Source of the DNA: Mactromeris polynyma
Lineage: Eukaryota; Mollusca; Bivalvia; Venerida; Mactridae
Assembly: GCA_032209605.1 (NCBI GenBank)
Contig: JASFXZ010000001.1
Span: 806,001 to 870,000, forward strand
Direction: 5' to 3'
Length of the DNA stretch: 64,000 nucleotides
The notes under the pieces were generated by a model. That model saw only the letters and a list, made by a program, of their open reading frames with translations, searched no databases and was not told the origin of the DNA. Positions 19,773 through 30,911 of the stretch are shown piece by piece. Every line of letters begins with the position of its first letter. Within the stretch, counting starts at the first letter, position 1. The position numbers and the translations under genes are program-made.

Positions 19773-22634
19773 TTAAACTATAGTCTCTGGAAGATTATCT
19801 TCATCCGAGATTTCGTCATCTTCACATTCTGCTGCACGGGTACAAGGAACATACAATTCAAGATCATAATCACCATTGGCAAGCTGTACCGATTTAACAA
19901 TTAAATCTACTTCACTGTTTCGAATCTGATCTTTTGGAAGTAAGGCTTTAGCAGATGTTACCATGTCATCATCACCCTCGATAGTTTCATTCCCATCTGC
20001 GATACTTACACTACATTCTCGAGGCTTGATCTTTTCAATACGTGCAACACGTATATCTTCGAAGTTCCAGCGATCCTTGTATTTTTCCACCGCGTTTTGA
20101 AACATATATTGCCATCTAATGTTTGATGTATCAATAGTGGTTCCAGCGTGAGACTGGAATAGAAACTTTCTGAGAATCAGCGGCAGAAATCCACTTCCAA
20201 GTGCTGCAAGTGCTTGACCTCCGGATGATATATCCTGAGCTTGTCCAAAAGCAAATATAACTATGAAGACAAAGAATATGAACAAAACTATCAATGAGAA
20301 GTCGAGGAGGGCTTTCAGATATAAGATATGTACTTTTCCAGGGCAGATGGGATGTAGCAACTTCCCCATTTGCATGAGAAACGATTTGGGAATGAAAGGT
20401 ATGTCCGAACTATCTAAAAACAGAACAAGACGTGGCGCTCGCCATTTCAAGTATCTCTCTGAACCTGCAACAAGGTACATAGGTTCCGTGTCTTTATTGC
20501 CTTCGTTCCCCGTAGTTACGTATTCTCTCTGTTCTATCCTTAAAGCAGAATTTACTTGGTCCTTAGCAGTTTGTGAGGCTATTTCCGTCATCCTTTTGCC
20601 GACCATTGTTTGGACCTTTGAATTAATAGCTTTCCCGTATGCAACATAACTCCCATTAACCCCACTGAAACATTCTATACCATAAACAACAAGGAGTAAC
20701 ATTAAGGACACATATTTCATTGTGTCACGGGGATTTAAAATAAACCCAATCAAACCATACACGATACATTCCACGTAGAATGATAAGCAGTCAACAGTCA
20801 TAATCAGAATACACCAAATAGATACAAGAGTCATGATAAGAGATGATGCGTGTACAAATTGATTAATTCTTGTGTTCTGCTCCTGGAAATCTGTCACCAA
20901 TATAGTTGCTAATCTGTTGTTAATCCAGCGTCCACATTTATCATTTTCTTCCTTACTTACAAAATTGACTGTTTGTGGACTTATCAATCTTAGAGTATAA
21001 TATACCAAGTTTGATATCAGTCGAAGTGTTAAGTTTGCAATTGGAAGCGCGTCCAATGCCAAGAAAAGCACTAGGAATGGCACGATCACCACACAGAGGG
21101 GTGCAACTAAACACCCAAAGATACCGCAACGAGTCAGGGGATACAGCATCTTCGACATAAAATATCCACATGCGTCCATTTTGTTACTTTTACGCATGTC
21201 ACGAAAGCACTTTCTTATAGTGAACTTTAATTTCCGTTTGACTGTGTCACTTTGTGGTAAGTAGAAAACAATTTCAAGACCTAACAGTATATATATGGCA
21301 GTAAAGAGCGGATGAGTTGGCGATAAGTATGAAACAACGAAGCCATTGAATGGCATGGATAGATTGAGTGTCTCGAAAAGCTCTTTCTTGTACTGTATAA
21401 CATCTTGCTCATGCGCATAGTAAAACCAAATCCTTAGTATCCATGGTGAAGCACAAACAACTGCAGATAAGAGCAGCATGAAAATCCGAAGGCATTGGTA
21501 CCATCTTATCTTGATACGAGGGGAAAGTAACGTGAACATTTTTGCATTACAGCATGCGCTGACAGACGGGATTTCCTGTCGGAGTGCACAACGATTGAAG
21601 AATTGATAAATAAAGTGCATCATACCAAATGGAGCCGAGCCATACGCAATTAGTTTGCTTCCTCGAACAGACAAATCAACTCCATTTACATACATTGTGT
21701 AAACATGTCCTGTCGTCATTTGGTCTAAATATTTTCTAAATCCACTCATATGTGTGAAGGTATGTCGTCGTGTTTTGACGAAGCTTTTACTAATAGGGGT
21801 AGCGGAATCTACAGTTTTGACATTCAGAACGAGGGATTTGTCAGTCGTCTCAGTGAATATATACTTTTGAAATACCGTCCTGGCTTTAAAAAGTGTATCA
21901 GGTAGTATTAATGGACAGTACGCAACAGCAAATACCTGAATCAAAAACAACGAAACGAACAACATTTTAATCCAAATTGTTTCAGTATTCTCTAAGCACC
22001 TCATTGCTCCATCCCGTGATAAATCATTCTTGCAACAGACATATACAAGGTTTGCCATCTCTGCTCCTTTAGTAATAACTTGTTGGTTACAAACTTCGAC
22101 CATTTCCGGCAATGAAGCATTGGATCCAAAATTACTGAAAATACTGCCTCTCAATACGGTTTCGATTTGAGAGATGTGAATTTTATCTAAGCAGTTGATT
22201 GGATGCTGTTCTAGAAAAATGTCCAAGTTAGCAACACCGTATCCAAGTGTATGCAGAGACATGGGTTCAAAATATTCACGCAGCATAAGCATAGATTTTC
22301 CAGTTGCGCTAGTGGCTATCACCCACTCCCTCGGGTGATAAACGGATGTAGAATATATATTCCTCGACGTGATGTTCGTCCCGTCAATATGTAATTTAAG
22401 TTTTACTAGCTTATACCCGGTGTTAATCAGGCTGGCAATCTCATCACGAAGTGTCGATGCCTGTGGTACTAGTTTGCATGTCGTATTGTCATCGGTTTCA
22501 TTCATATGTACATACTGATCGTCAGTACCGTTTACTGTCATAGGTTGAACAATGTTGTTCCTCTGTGACAATGTTCCTTTGCAGCAAAGATAACTCAAAA
22601 CAAACAATACACAACTATTTCTTAACATTTTCAT
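19773..22634 (-). CDS. Large multi-pass membrane protein, uncharacterised, intronless
   Basis: A single uninterrupted 953-codon frame. A signal peptide is likely (residues 1-24, hydrophobic VLFVLSYLCC). An ectodomain to about 220 follows, with N-glycosylation sequons near 35, 45, 50, 87 and 172 and several Cys. Hydrophobic spans lie near 222-244, 381-403, 442-460, 500-545, 597-636, 640-657 and 773-798. Three cytosol-like or ectodomain loops separate them. The tail (about 800-953) is soluble and ends in an acidic stretch (ECEDDEISDEDNLPE). I do not recognise the family. In outline it recalls DC-STAMP-like multi-pass proteins, but no diagnostic motif is seen. The start is chosen because it opens the signal peptide and is the first ATG. 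Lack of introns could mean a retrocopy origin or a naturally single-exon family. A decayed relative of residues about 645-825 lies 4 kb away at 24440-24885, so the family has duplicated locally. Confidence 0.85.
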   Translation of the reverse strand: MKMLRNSCVLFVLSYLCCKGTLSQRNNIVQPMTVNGTDDQYVHMNETDDNTTCKLVPQASTLRDEIASLINTGYKLVKLKLHIDGTNITSRNIYSTSVYHPREWVIATSATGKSMLMLREYFEPMSLHTLGYGVANLDIFLEQHPINCLDKIHISQIETVLRGSIFSNFGSNASLPEMVEVCNQQVITKGAEMANLVYVCCKNDLSRDGAMRCLENTETIWIKMLFVSLFLIQVFAVAYCPLILPDTLFKARTVFQKYIFTETTDKSLVLNVKTVDSATPISKSFVKTRRHTFTHMSGFRKYLDQMTTGHVYTMYVNGVDLSVRGSKLIAYGSAPFGMMHFIYQFFNRCALRQEIPSVSACCNAKMFTLLSPRIKIRWYQCLRIFMLLLSAVVCASPWILRIWFYYAHEQDVIQYKKELFETLNLSMPFNGFVVSYLSPTHPLFTAIYILLGLEIVFYLPQSDTVKRKLKFTIRKCFRDMRKSNKMDACGYFMSKMLYPLTRCGIFGCLVAPLCVVIVPFLVLFLALDALPIANLTLRLISNLVYYTLRLISPQTVNFVSKEENDKCGRWINNRLATILVTDFQEQNTRINQFVHASSLIMTLVSIWCILIMTVDCLSFYVECIVYGLIGFILNPRDTMKYVSLMLLLVVYGIECFSGVNGSYVAYGKAINSKVQTMVGKRMTEIASQTAKDQVNSALRIEQREYVTTGNEGNKDTEPMYLVAGSERYLKWRAPRLVLFLDSSDIPFIPKSFLMQMGKLLHPICPGKVHILYLKALLDFSLIVLFIFFVFIVIFAFGQAQDISSGGQALAALGSGFLPLILRKFLFQSHAGTTIDTSNIRWQYMFQNAVEKYKDRWNFEDIRVARIEKIKPRECSVSIADGNETIEGDDDMVTSAKALLPKDQIRNSEVDLIVKSVQLANGDYDLELYVPCTRAAECEDDEISDEDNLPETIV

Positions 22635-22639
22635 TCTGA

Positions 22640-23390
22640 TGTAGTGTATTTATAATACTTAAAATTGATAACAATATTACTTCCAAATATTCCTCATTTA
22701 TACACGTTCGTAACAAGTACGTCCTGTTTAAAGATTCACTATACGCGCAATGTATAAGACTGTTCACTAAGTCACTAACTTGTCAATGTTTTGCACAGGT
22801 AAGGAATAAACTTCCTCGGATTATTTGAATAAAATAACTTTTTGAATGCACATTTTAACAAAGAACTTTTATGCTTAAAATTTTGTATTATTAAATTGAA
22901 TACAGTCGTTCACGAGCGAGTAATTGCGAATATTTTGATCTGATAAAAATGAAATTCAATACGTTTAATCTTACATAATCATGTCATACTTAAACCATAC
23001 ATACACGTATAAGTATTATGTCTTGCGAGCTAATCAGTCGGAAAATGGGAGTAAATCTTGCCCAAAGAGTTATAAACAATTGTATTGTTGATTTTACTTG
23101 TCATATATGACTGACATTCTGTTTACCTAGAAGCAAGTACAGAACGCCTTTGAAGTCAAGTACATGTATATCTTTGTTTTTCGTTAAAATTGAGATCAAT
23201 CGCTTATTATTCTGGGCTTCATTTTCTAAAAGACATCGGAATATATCAAGTGGTTTGACAAAGGCGGTATTTAAATATGAACATATCTTCAAATGAAGAA
23301 TCCTTCAGTTGCATAGTAGTACCGTATTTTCAGTCTGGAAAGATTAACACGCCTGACTAAATCTGCATCAAATTTTGAGAACCACTGAAC
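22640..23390. promoter_or_regulatory. Upstream region of the membrane-protein gene
   Basis: The first few hundred bases upstream of the minus-strand start (22635 onward) are AT-rich. They should hold the promoter and any 5' UTR exon. No TATA box or splice acceptor stands out clearly. The rest of the interval has no recognised feature. Confidence 0.3.
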
Positions 23391-23397
23391 TATGCCG

Positions 23398-23732
23398 TAT
23401 GGTGGCATATTACTGCCATCAGTTAGCATGATAGCGTTCGCGAATTAATTCGTGTAAACCACTTAATTATTACGATAATTATCTAGCTATCTAGTTAATA
23501 TTCGTGATAAATTTTCGGTAAGATAAATATCATACAACTAGAAACAGGCTTGAAAGTGCCCAGAACTGCCACCTCTTACCTTTTTTATGATGTATTACAC
23601 TAGATTTAAGTGGTAACACGAATCTTATCTAGTTGTCCACTTATTATGTTACTTAGCAACTCAAATTCGCGAATTTCACTTAAGATTCGCGAACGCTATC
23701 ATGCTAACTGGTGGCAGTAATATGCCACCATA
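23398..23732. mobile_element. MITE, 335 bp, 48-bp TIRs
   Basis: The left arm 23398-23445 (tatggtggcatattactgcc, then gttagcatgatagcgttcgc) is the reverse complement of 23685-23732 with one difference. ATGCCG flanks it on both sides (23392-23397 and 23733-23738), a possible 6-bp target duplication. The interior is non-coding and AT-rich. Confidence 0.8.
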
Positions 23733-24071
23733 ATGCCGACCTCAAAAGGACGGACTTCTTTTAAAGTATTCAATGTATACCTATATACTCCAGTCCCTGA
23801 GGACGTCCCGTGAGCAAAAAAGGTCCACGGATAATTCTTATACCAATGTGAAGCTGAATGTTTGAAGTTTCCAAAAAAAATGGAAGACACGAGACATCAT
23901 GGTACGATTTGAGAAATATAAGATAGCAACTAAAATGGCCGCCAAAAACACCGATGTTCTGTGTAGTTGGTAAAATGAGTAGGGTCACGGATTTCTTTCT
24001 TCATAAAGGTTAATTAATTATCACAAGGAGACTAGAAAACATAAGTATTATCATGATTATATTTGTAATTA

Positions 24072-24300
24072 TGTCTCCCCCCACCCACTTGGTTGGGGAC
24101 ACATGTTTCAGTCGTCCGTCCGGTACCAAGTTTGTTAACGCATTTTCTCCCTAACCAGTGGCTGGATTGCCGTGAAACTTCACAAGAGTTCAGTATTTTG
24201 ATCGAATTATTTTTGGCAGAGTTATGGCTCTTTGTTAATGAAAGGTGGACACATTTGGCTTGTCGGCGTATGTTCTATTAAGCCAATTGTTGGATTTAAT
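24072..24300 (+). repeat. Helitron-like or pearl-like fragment
   Basis: It starts atgtctccccccacccactt, followed by a short hairpin (cccacttggttgggg), then cagtcgtccgtccgg, a remnant of a tetranucleotide tract, then a body (ccagtggctggattgccgtg) of a kind widespread in molluscs. It lacks a clear right end. Confidence 0.45.
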
Positions 24301-24439
24301 GAAAGGTATTGTATCAAGCCTTTTACAAACCTTTAGCGATCATTGTATTTTTACAACAATTGCTTTGTCATTTTTATGCAAACAGCCAATGTTTGGTGTA
24401 CGATATAAGGACGAAAGCGTGACTGTGTTGGAAATGTCT

Positions 24440-24885
24440 TATAACATGCGATAAAAATCCATTTCCAAGTGCTGCAATGACTTGTCCAAATGATTATATA
24501 TTTTAGCTTTTTGAAAGGAAATATAACCAAATAGACAATGTTTAGGAACATAACAATCAATGAAATGTCGAGGAGGTTTTCAAATAAATGCTACACACAC
24601 GTACGTGACAGACGGGATGCTGCAATTCCCATTGGCATGAGAAACACATTTAGAAAAGTAGGTATTTCCAAATTATTAAAAAACTGGAAAAGAAGTGGTG
24701 TTCGCCACTTCAACTACCACTCTGAACTGGTCACAAAGCACATGCAAAATGTACTTGGTTCTTGAGCTGTGTGAGGCTACATCTATCATTTAGTCCACCA
24801 TAGTTTGAACTTTGGCATTTGTAGCTTGGCCGCTGGCATCATACATTCCTTTAAATCTGCTAAAACATTCTATTCCATAAAAAAA
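24440..24885 (-). pseudogene. Decayed paralogue of the 19773-22634 membrane-protein gene
   Basis: DNA similarity to 20184-20690 runs in the same orientation. Shared strings include ccacttccaagtgctgcaa (one base differs), aaaac/aacaatcaatgagaa/atgtcgagg, catgagaaac, and ctcgccatttcaa against ttcgccacttcaa. It corresponds to about residues 645-825 of the intact protein. Deletions and stops break the frame (for example the tga after gttcttgagc), so it cannot encode a working protein. No similarity is seen beyond about 24885. Confidence 0.8.
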
Positions 24886-24889
24886 ACAA

Positions 24890-27800
24890 TAAATTAAATT
24901 AAGAAAGGGTTAAGCTGATACAGGGAACGCCACACGACAAGAAAATACATCCCAAAACAGATCCCGAAGGAAACATCAGCACACAAAACATAAGGAGTAG
25001 AAGAGGGGTATGGGCAACCTCATATGCCGATGAGGCAATACGGAATTGTCTTATTACTGCTTGTCAAAACAATTGAGGGAATTGAAGATAGGGGAAAACA
25101 TAGGGGAAAGAAATCCATTACAAGACAATATACGAAAACAAGTTGGCCTCGGACAGAAACTGGGGGAAATTACCACGAAAATAATATCCTGTAAAATTCG
25201 AATCACTTCAAACAGCCGTTTGACCCAGTAGATTTCAGAGCCATCTTATTTATTTTTCTTCAAACGTCATGATATACTTGGTCTACATGTATGTCGTATT
25301 GAAGTTGCGTGTAGAAATAATTTCTGTTGCTTTCTCGTTCGGCCCGTGGCGTGTATTCCATCCTTTTCACCCCTTCCCCATTTTGCACCCTTATTTTTTA
25401 TGGCTAATTTGGTTAGTCAGACTATTCCCTATTTCCCCATTCACATAGATGATTGTCCTTACATCTTCTCAACTCAGGTGTTTCGTAGTATGATGTTTCC
25501 CTGAGATATGTGTGGGGAGGCATTATCTAGTCTACATGTAGGTTTTCCCTTAACAACTCATTCTTTCCTTTAAAAGCTTCTTTCAATAGTCACAATTCGC
25601 AGCTTCACTTTGTAATGAACTTGTAGATGGTTCACACAAATTGTCCAATATAACTGCCTGCTCAAACATAAATTACTATTTATGTAACTACATGTACCGA
25701 AGTCTTCAATATTAGAAATCAAAGTTAAGGTTTTTAGACTTTGGCCACGATATACATTTGCCTAACGTGCATACTAAGCCAGTTGAGACGGTTTATTTTT
25801 TATTTTTTTATAAGCTAGCCTAGTCTTATTCATACAAATAGTATGGCAATAAAATTCCACAACAATATACGGACACAGTTTAACATGACAAGTCAATAGA
25901 TCATATAAGTCACAATGAAATAGTTCAAAAGTTCTACATAATAGTTCTACGCAATACAGCAAAATGACATTACAATACAATGAGCTACGTTCATGTGTTA
26001 GGCCTACCTTAAAGTACAACATTGTGTTCAACTTATCTTAAGCTAAACTATCAATGGCGTGACATTCGGTACAAATAATACTCACAGTCTTACTTTCGTC
26101 TAGTGTATCCTGAGCATACCAGACAACAGGAGGAGCAACAGTGACCACACCCTGTTAATGTAGGGAAACTTGTGCGGAGCAACTTTCTTGGATATAAGCT
26201 CCTAATAACCGTTGAACTGTCAGTAAAAATATAAATAGTAGGGACTAACATCAGTTTGACTATATGCAAACCTCACATGCTTGTGTTATTTTCTGTCCAG
26301 TTTTGGCCTATTGTTGACAGCTGTCTTGACTAGTCCTGTGATCTTTTCCATCTTTTAATTTCCTCCCTTTACCGTTTGTCCTCTTTTATGCTCCTAGTTA
26401 TTCCTTATTGTCTGCCAGGCTATTCCTTGCGCCTCCGTTTCCAAACGTATGTGGGTAATTCTACCATAAACGTATATTTTGTCTATGGCTGTACTCTTGT
26501 TATGTGATATATTTAATTCACAAAAACACGTTTGCAGTGTGTTGTATAACAAAGTCATGAATTAGTTATCATGCAAGCAACATGAAAAGGACTGTATTTA
26601 ACGAAATAAATATCATTTTGTAACTGAGGGCAAGATAAAAGTTCCACTCCGTAACAGTAAAACAAACTGCTTTTTAAATTGAGGTGTCTGAGAAAACATG
26701 CTAACAGGAAGGATATTATCAGCATTTCATACTTATATTTCCAACCAATTAAACAATGTTACCGTTTAAATTGTCTGTATTTCATTGTTAAGCATATCTT
26801 AGGCGTGTCCCTTATTTTTGAAAGTTTATTAAACACTACCATCTTTGAATTTTAAGAACTATTTAACCTATTGATTTTATTTCTTTGTTAAGTTTCACAT
26901 ATAACTAATTTATAATAATAAATCGAAAAGTTGTTGCAATTTAATAGAGTTTATAGATGCAGCACAAAGATTTATGAACGTTACGGTGCATATTGTTACG
27001 GGGGAGACATGGGATGTTACGGGGGAGACATGTGGTGTTACGGGGAGACTTCAAGAACACGTAAAATAGAAGAAGTTTAAGCAAATATCTTAATATACAT
27101 GTAGTTTTTTATCGATAAAACAGACCACATAATCACTTAAAGCAACGCAACTTATAAAGTGTAACCTCCGTAATTTATACATTTATAAATGTTACGGTAG
27201 TGACTGTTACGGAAGTGACATTTTTTCCTTTTCGATGACATATGCAACATGCCATACATCGATAGTCCAAAAACACATGTCATATTTCAGAGAATAGTTT
27301 CCATATGCATGTTTCTGTTAACCATCACTCGTCACAACCTTTCATTAACTTCCTATGAGACGTACGGAGGGGACGTTATGACAATATATGGACGATTCTT
27401 ACCTGACGTTTGATTGGAAAACTCATGACTGGCTTAAGATTCTTGTAAACAAGTATGACATAGAAAACGGATACACTTTGACGTCATAATACAACATACA
27501 AAAAGTCGTTTATGTGTAAACGTTACGGAATGAACAAATATTTGAAGGACACCAAAACTGTGCCCTTTTTTAGACAAATTGTAGACTTTTTAGCAAAACA
27601 CAGTTCAAAATTTGCATGTTAATATTCTAGTAGTTGTTCTTTGAGGAAAACTCATGTGTTTTTCTCATATACTATACAACTGTAGATATTTTCATACTTT
27701 CATGTGACGAAGGGGACACTGTGATTTTGGCATATGCCTGTACAAAATGCTTATATCCTAGTAAAAACTATCATATTTTCATATTTATAAGGTTCATAAT

Positions 27801-28100
27801 GTTTGTATCATTGAAATTTGCGTGAAAGATGAAATAGTAATTTATTCTGAAATCCATGGGACATAAAATATACGCTTATGGTAGAATTACCCATGTATCC
27901 TTTAACGTCCTCAAGTGCATTATGTTTTATGGATTGTTGTATTCCCGGAGTTCTGTATGGGGAGGCACTGTCTTATTTACGTTAGCGTTCCCTGTATTCT
28001 CTCTCTTTTATAGCATTTTGTTGTTTACATGCATTTAATTATTCATTTAAAATAAGAAAAATACTTTCATAAACATGATAAACTCAAAGACCTAAATGGT
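24890..28100. other. Non-genic stretch
   Basis: No gene recognised. The motif (c/t)gttacgg recurs from about 26980 to 27535, with three near-copies of tgttacgggggagacatg at 26995-27050. The region near 25790-26040 looks like a minus-strand LINE 3' end (T-rich edge, then minus-strand aataaaa-like signal) but carries no recognisable coding. Confidence 0.4.
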
Positions 28101-28111
28101 ATTTAGGTCTT

Positions 28112-28184
28112 GATAAACTCTATGGTTTCGGGGATCGAACCTGCGAGTCCTGGTTTACAAGTCAAGCGCGATACCACGGACCAT
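28112..28184 (-). repeat. tRNA-like sequence (pseudo-tRNA or SINE head)
   Basis: On the minus strand: an A-box-like GTGGTATCGCGCTTGAC, an anticodon-loop-like TTGTAAA, then a perfect B-box, GGTTCGATCCC. The anticodon stem (TTGAC against CCAGG) does not pair, so function as a tRNA is unlikely. Confidence 0.5.
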
Positions 28185-29180
28185 CTAATTATTAATATGT
28201 GGTGTTCCAACTTTAAACGTGTGGTAACGAGCGCAGCAGGAACGACGACTCTGTACAGACAGATGAGCGAAAATATATCGTATGAATATTATTGAGGACG
28301 AAAACGTTAAAATATTTACTACAACAAATATTCTCGTATTTTGTAATATCGAAATAAAACAGTTATATGTTAACGCCGAAGTCAACTGTTTTCTTTTTTA
28401 GATTTAAATAAACGTTCGGAAGTAATTTAGACGATTACAACTTCGCCTCTCTAGTCAGTCAAATTCGAACATTACCCTATTAGTTTGGTAAAAGTCAGCT
28501 CTACACTAACAATGGTGGGGATGAGTATTCAGTTTTCTTCATTTTTAATATCTAAAAATTCAGTCGCTGACTTTATTTGCATGCACTAATTTAAAATTAA
28601 GGGACAATATCTTTTGTCTAGTTTTGCCTATTGCTTGCCGTGTTTTAAGTTTTATTTCGGATCTCCCACATGACCAACCTATGCCATGGCAAGTGGGTGG
28701 GGTAAAATTACTGAATCTCGCCGGTAATAAACAACTTGACAGACGGTGTTTATCTAGTGGAAATATTATAGCCTTTATCATTCGGCTGATCAGATCGGCT
28801 CATTTTAATTGTAACTGGTCAACTCGTAACTTAATCAACTCATATGAACTATGATACCACAGGTACTTGACTAATGTCAAAATGTGTATATATATGTATA
28901 TAAAAGAGAAGGTTTGCAACGAACGATTTCCTATCAACAGCACTCTCCTTGCACCAAAGTCTCCCACATGAAAATAAACTGTCACAGATTCAAAATCTTT
29001 GTATTTGTCAACACTATAATAATTTATCTACCAGTTAGCATCCATATATCCACTATTGAACATACCGTGCGGCTGTAGTCGTCCGTAATAAGTCTCGGAA
29101 ACACGTTTTTTTCCGGAATTGGGCTAAACCTGTCCAGTCGTAGATTGCCAATTTCGCTCTTTTGTCACCGGTTTCTCGCT
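28185..29180. other. Non-genic stretch
   Basis: Nothing recognised beyond a short alternating TA/TG tract near 28885-28900. Confidence 0.4.
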
Positions 29181-29182
29181 AT

Positions 29183-29559
29183 CAGACAGATCATGACATA
29201 AAAATCAGACAGCGGTTGAACAATTAAATATTTTTGCAAATGTCTGTATGCATAAGAATATTCAAATTGCAAAACAAATCGAGTATTCCGCTATTTTCAA
29301 CAACAAGTAACTCACAATCTGTCTACGGCAGCCATTGTTGATATGAGATTTCATTGGTTGAAATTAAAGCTAAAATTAGACCAGCCAATGAAACAATTGT
29401 TTACAAATGACTATTCACTGCATTCAGTGAGTTACTTGGTGTCGAAAATAGCGGAATACTCGATTTGTTTTGCAATTTGAATATTCTTATGCATACAGAC
29501 ATTTGCAAAAATATTCAATTGTTCAACCGCTGTCTGAGTTTTATGTCATGATCTGTCTG
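29183..29559. repeat. Large inverted repeat, ~133-bp arms
   Basis: 29183-29315 is the reverse complement of 29427-29559 with few differences. Shared strings include cagacagatcatgacataaa, gcatacagacatttgcaaaa and gtattccgctattttc. A smaller inverted pair (tttcattgg / ccaatgaaa, each containing a CCAAT box in one orientation) lies in the 111-bp spacer. No target duplication is visible. It could be a MITE or an inverted duplication of a promoter region. Confidence 0.8.
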
Positions 29560-29600
29560 CACGGCACGTCTGCACTGTTTATTCTTGATGTGAGTGCTAA

Positions 29601-29608
29601 TGACGTCA
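29601..29608. promoter_or_regulatory. CRE palindrome (TGACGTCA)
   Basis: A perfect cAMP-response-element palindrome about 115 bp upstream of the candidate PSMA4 first exon end. CCAAT boxes lie at about 29344-29349 and 29385-29392. Together they suggest a promoter. Confidence 0.4.
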
Positions 29609-29722
29609 CACAAAAGGCGGAGTTAGGTTCACGCAAGTAATTTTTCGTCGCGTCTGCATTTTGACTGTTTTTGTTTAAATGCTTTCTTAATATTGTCGCA
29701 TCTCTTCACCGATTGATTGAAA

Positions 29723-29728
29723 ATGGAT
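29723..29728 (+). CDS. PSMA4: Candidate PSMA4 exon 1 coding end
   Basis: The sequence aaaATGGAT is followed by gtgagtaa, a strong 5' splice site. It leaves phase 0, as required by the acceptor at 33506, and would give Met-Asp before the conserved SRRYDSRTT start. It sits downstream of a CRE and CCAAT boxes. Animal orthologues usually begin Met-Ser/Ala-Arg-Arg, so the extra Asp is unexpected. Another first exon, in or beyond the window, is possible. Confidence 0.3.
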
Positions 29729-30491
29729 GTGAGTAATCGGCAAATACATTATTTTTACTGTATATTGACAATTCAAGTTCCAATTCGCAGACGAAGCTTA
29801 GGGAGGCGGAGATCGGGTGTCGAGGATATTTAGGTCTTTGATATAATGAATATTTCGTGGGGAAAACCCCAAAAAATAGGTATGTTTATACAACAAATGC
29901 ACGAAGGTTCATACTGTTTAATGACATGTCCCAGAAATTTACGGCAACTTATTTTTTTCGCCATACTTTTGAAAATTGGCGAAATGAATGGACGTTTGGT
30001 GACTTCTTCGTCCACTTCGCCTAGTAGCTTGTTCCCTGTAAGTTTTGGTGTCCGTAGAAAGAAAAGGGAGTCAGAGACTCAAGATTTCGGGGTCAGGGAA
30101 ATCCCTGCATTAATAATATCAACCAATACATTAATCTAATAGCATTTTATAATAATGTCAATAGGTTGTATAGTCAAATTCAAAACAGGAAAAACTTAAT
30201 TTTAACCAGATTAACTCTATTAATAATGGTTTGAGTGACTTGAATATAACTAGATTTACCAAATGTACATGTTGACTCACCTTAATTAGCTGCTGCATAA
30301 TAAGAACTTACAAACATAACTGTGATAGTTATACTGTTCATAATTGTTCACACAATATGGAACAATAAGTATAAGTGAATTTTAAAAAGAATAACTCTAA
30401 TAATAATGGTTTAAAAAAGGTAGGTATGAGTTGACCAAATTAGGGTACGAGTTGACTAAGTTGACTGGAAACCTATTTTATGGTTTGATAA

Positions 30492-30905
30492 CAGTCATGG
30501 CGAATGACTTCCAAGACTTGTCAGTCATTTGGTCTGACAACCTTGGAAAACTTGTCGGACCGAATGCAAACTTGTCGGTCCGAAAACATGTTAAAAATTA
30601 CGGCCGAAAATTACCGCTCATTTCAAAGTGAAAGTAAACAAATCAAACACAAATGTGCAAAGAATTGGCGTATTTCGTTAAGTAACAGTTAAAAATTATT
30701 ATTTACTTTCACATTCACTCCTGAAAAGTGAATGTACAAACAATTGGTGCGCGTAAGATGACCACATTGTGTAAACCGCAATGGATGTTGTAAAACCCGT
30801 ACTGTTCCGTATCGGACATACGGACCGACGCACAGGCATTCTGTATCGGACCTGGTCGGTTTTATCGGTCAGGTCCGACTGACCGATGGGTATTCGCCAT
30901 GACTG
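30492..30905. mobile_element. MITE, 414 bp, with 6-bp target duplication
   Basis: Perfect 14-bp ends CAGTCATGGCGAAT and the reverse complement at 30892-30905. TGATAA flanks both sides (30486-30491 and 30906-30911). The interior has repeated (g/t)tcggtccga / cttgtcgg motifs and no coding. Confidence 0.75.
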
Positions 30906-30911
30906 TGATAA

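Noticed and set aside
20263..20649. Plus-strand frame of 128 codons
   Set aside because: Shadow of the intact minus-strand membrane-protein gene.
24538..24765. Plus-strand frame of 75 codons
   Set aside because: Lies antisense to the decayed paralogue. Its apparent conservation comes from the pseudogene.
25774..26031. Minus-strand 85-codon frame
   Set aside because: Looks like part of a LINE 3' region or AT-rich non-coding DNA; no conserved motif.
28112..28184. Functional tRNA gene
   Set aside because: The B-box is perfect, but the anticodon stem does not pair.
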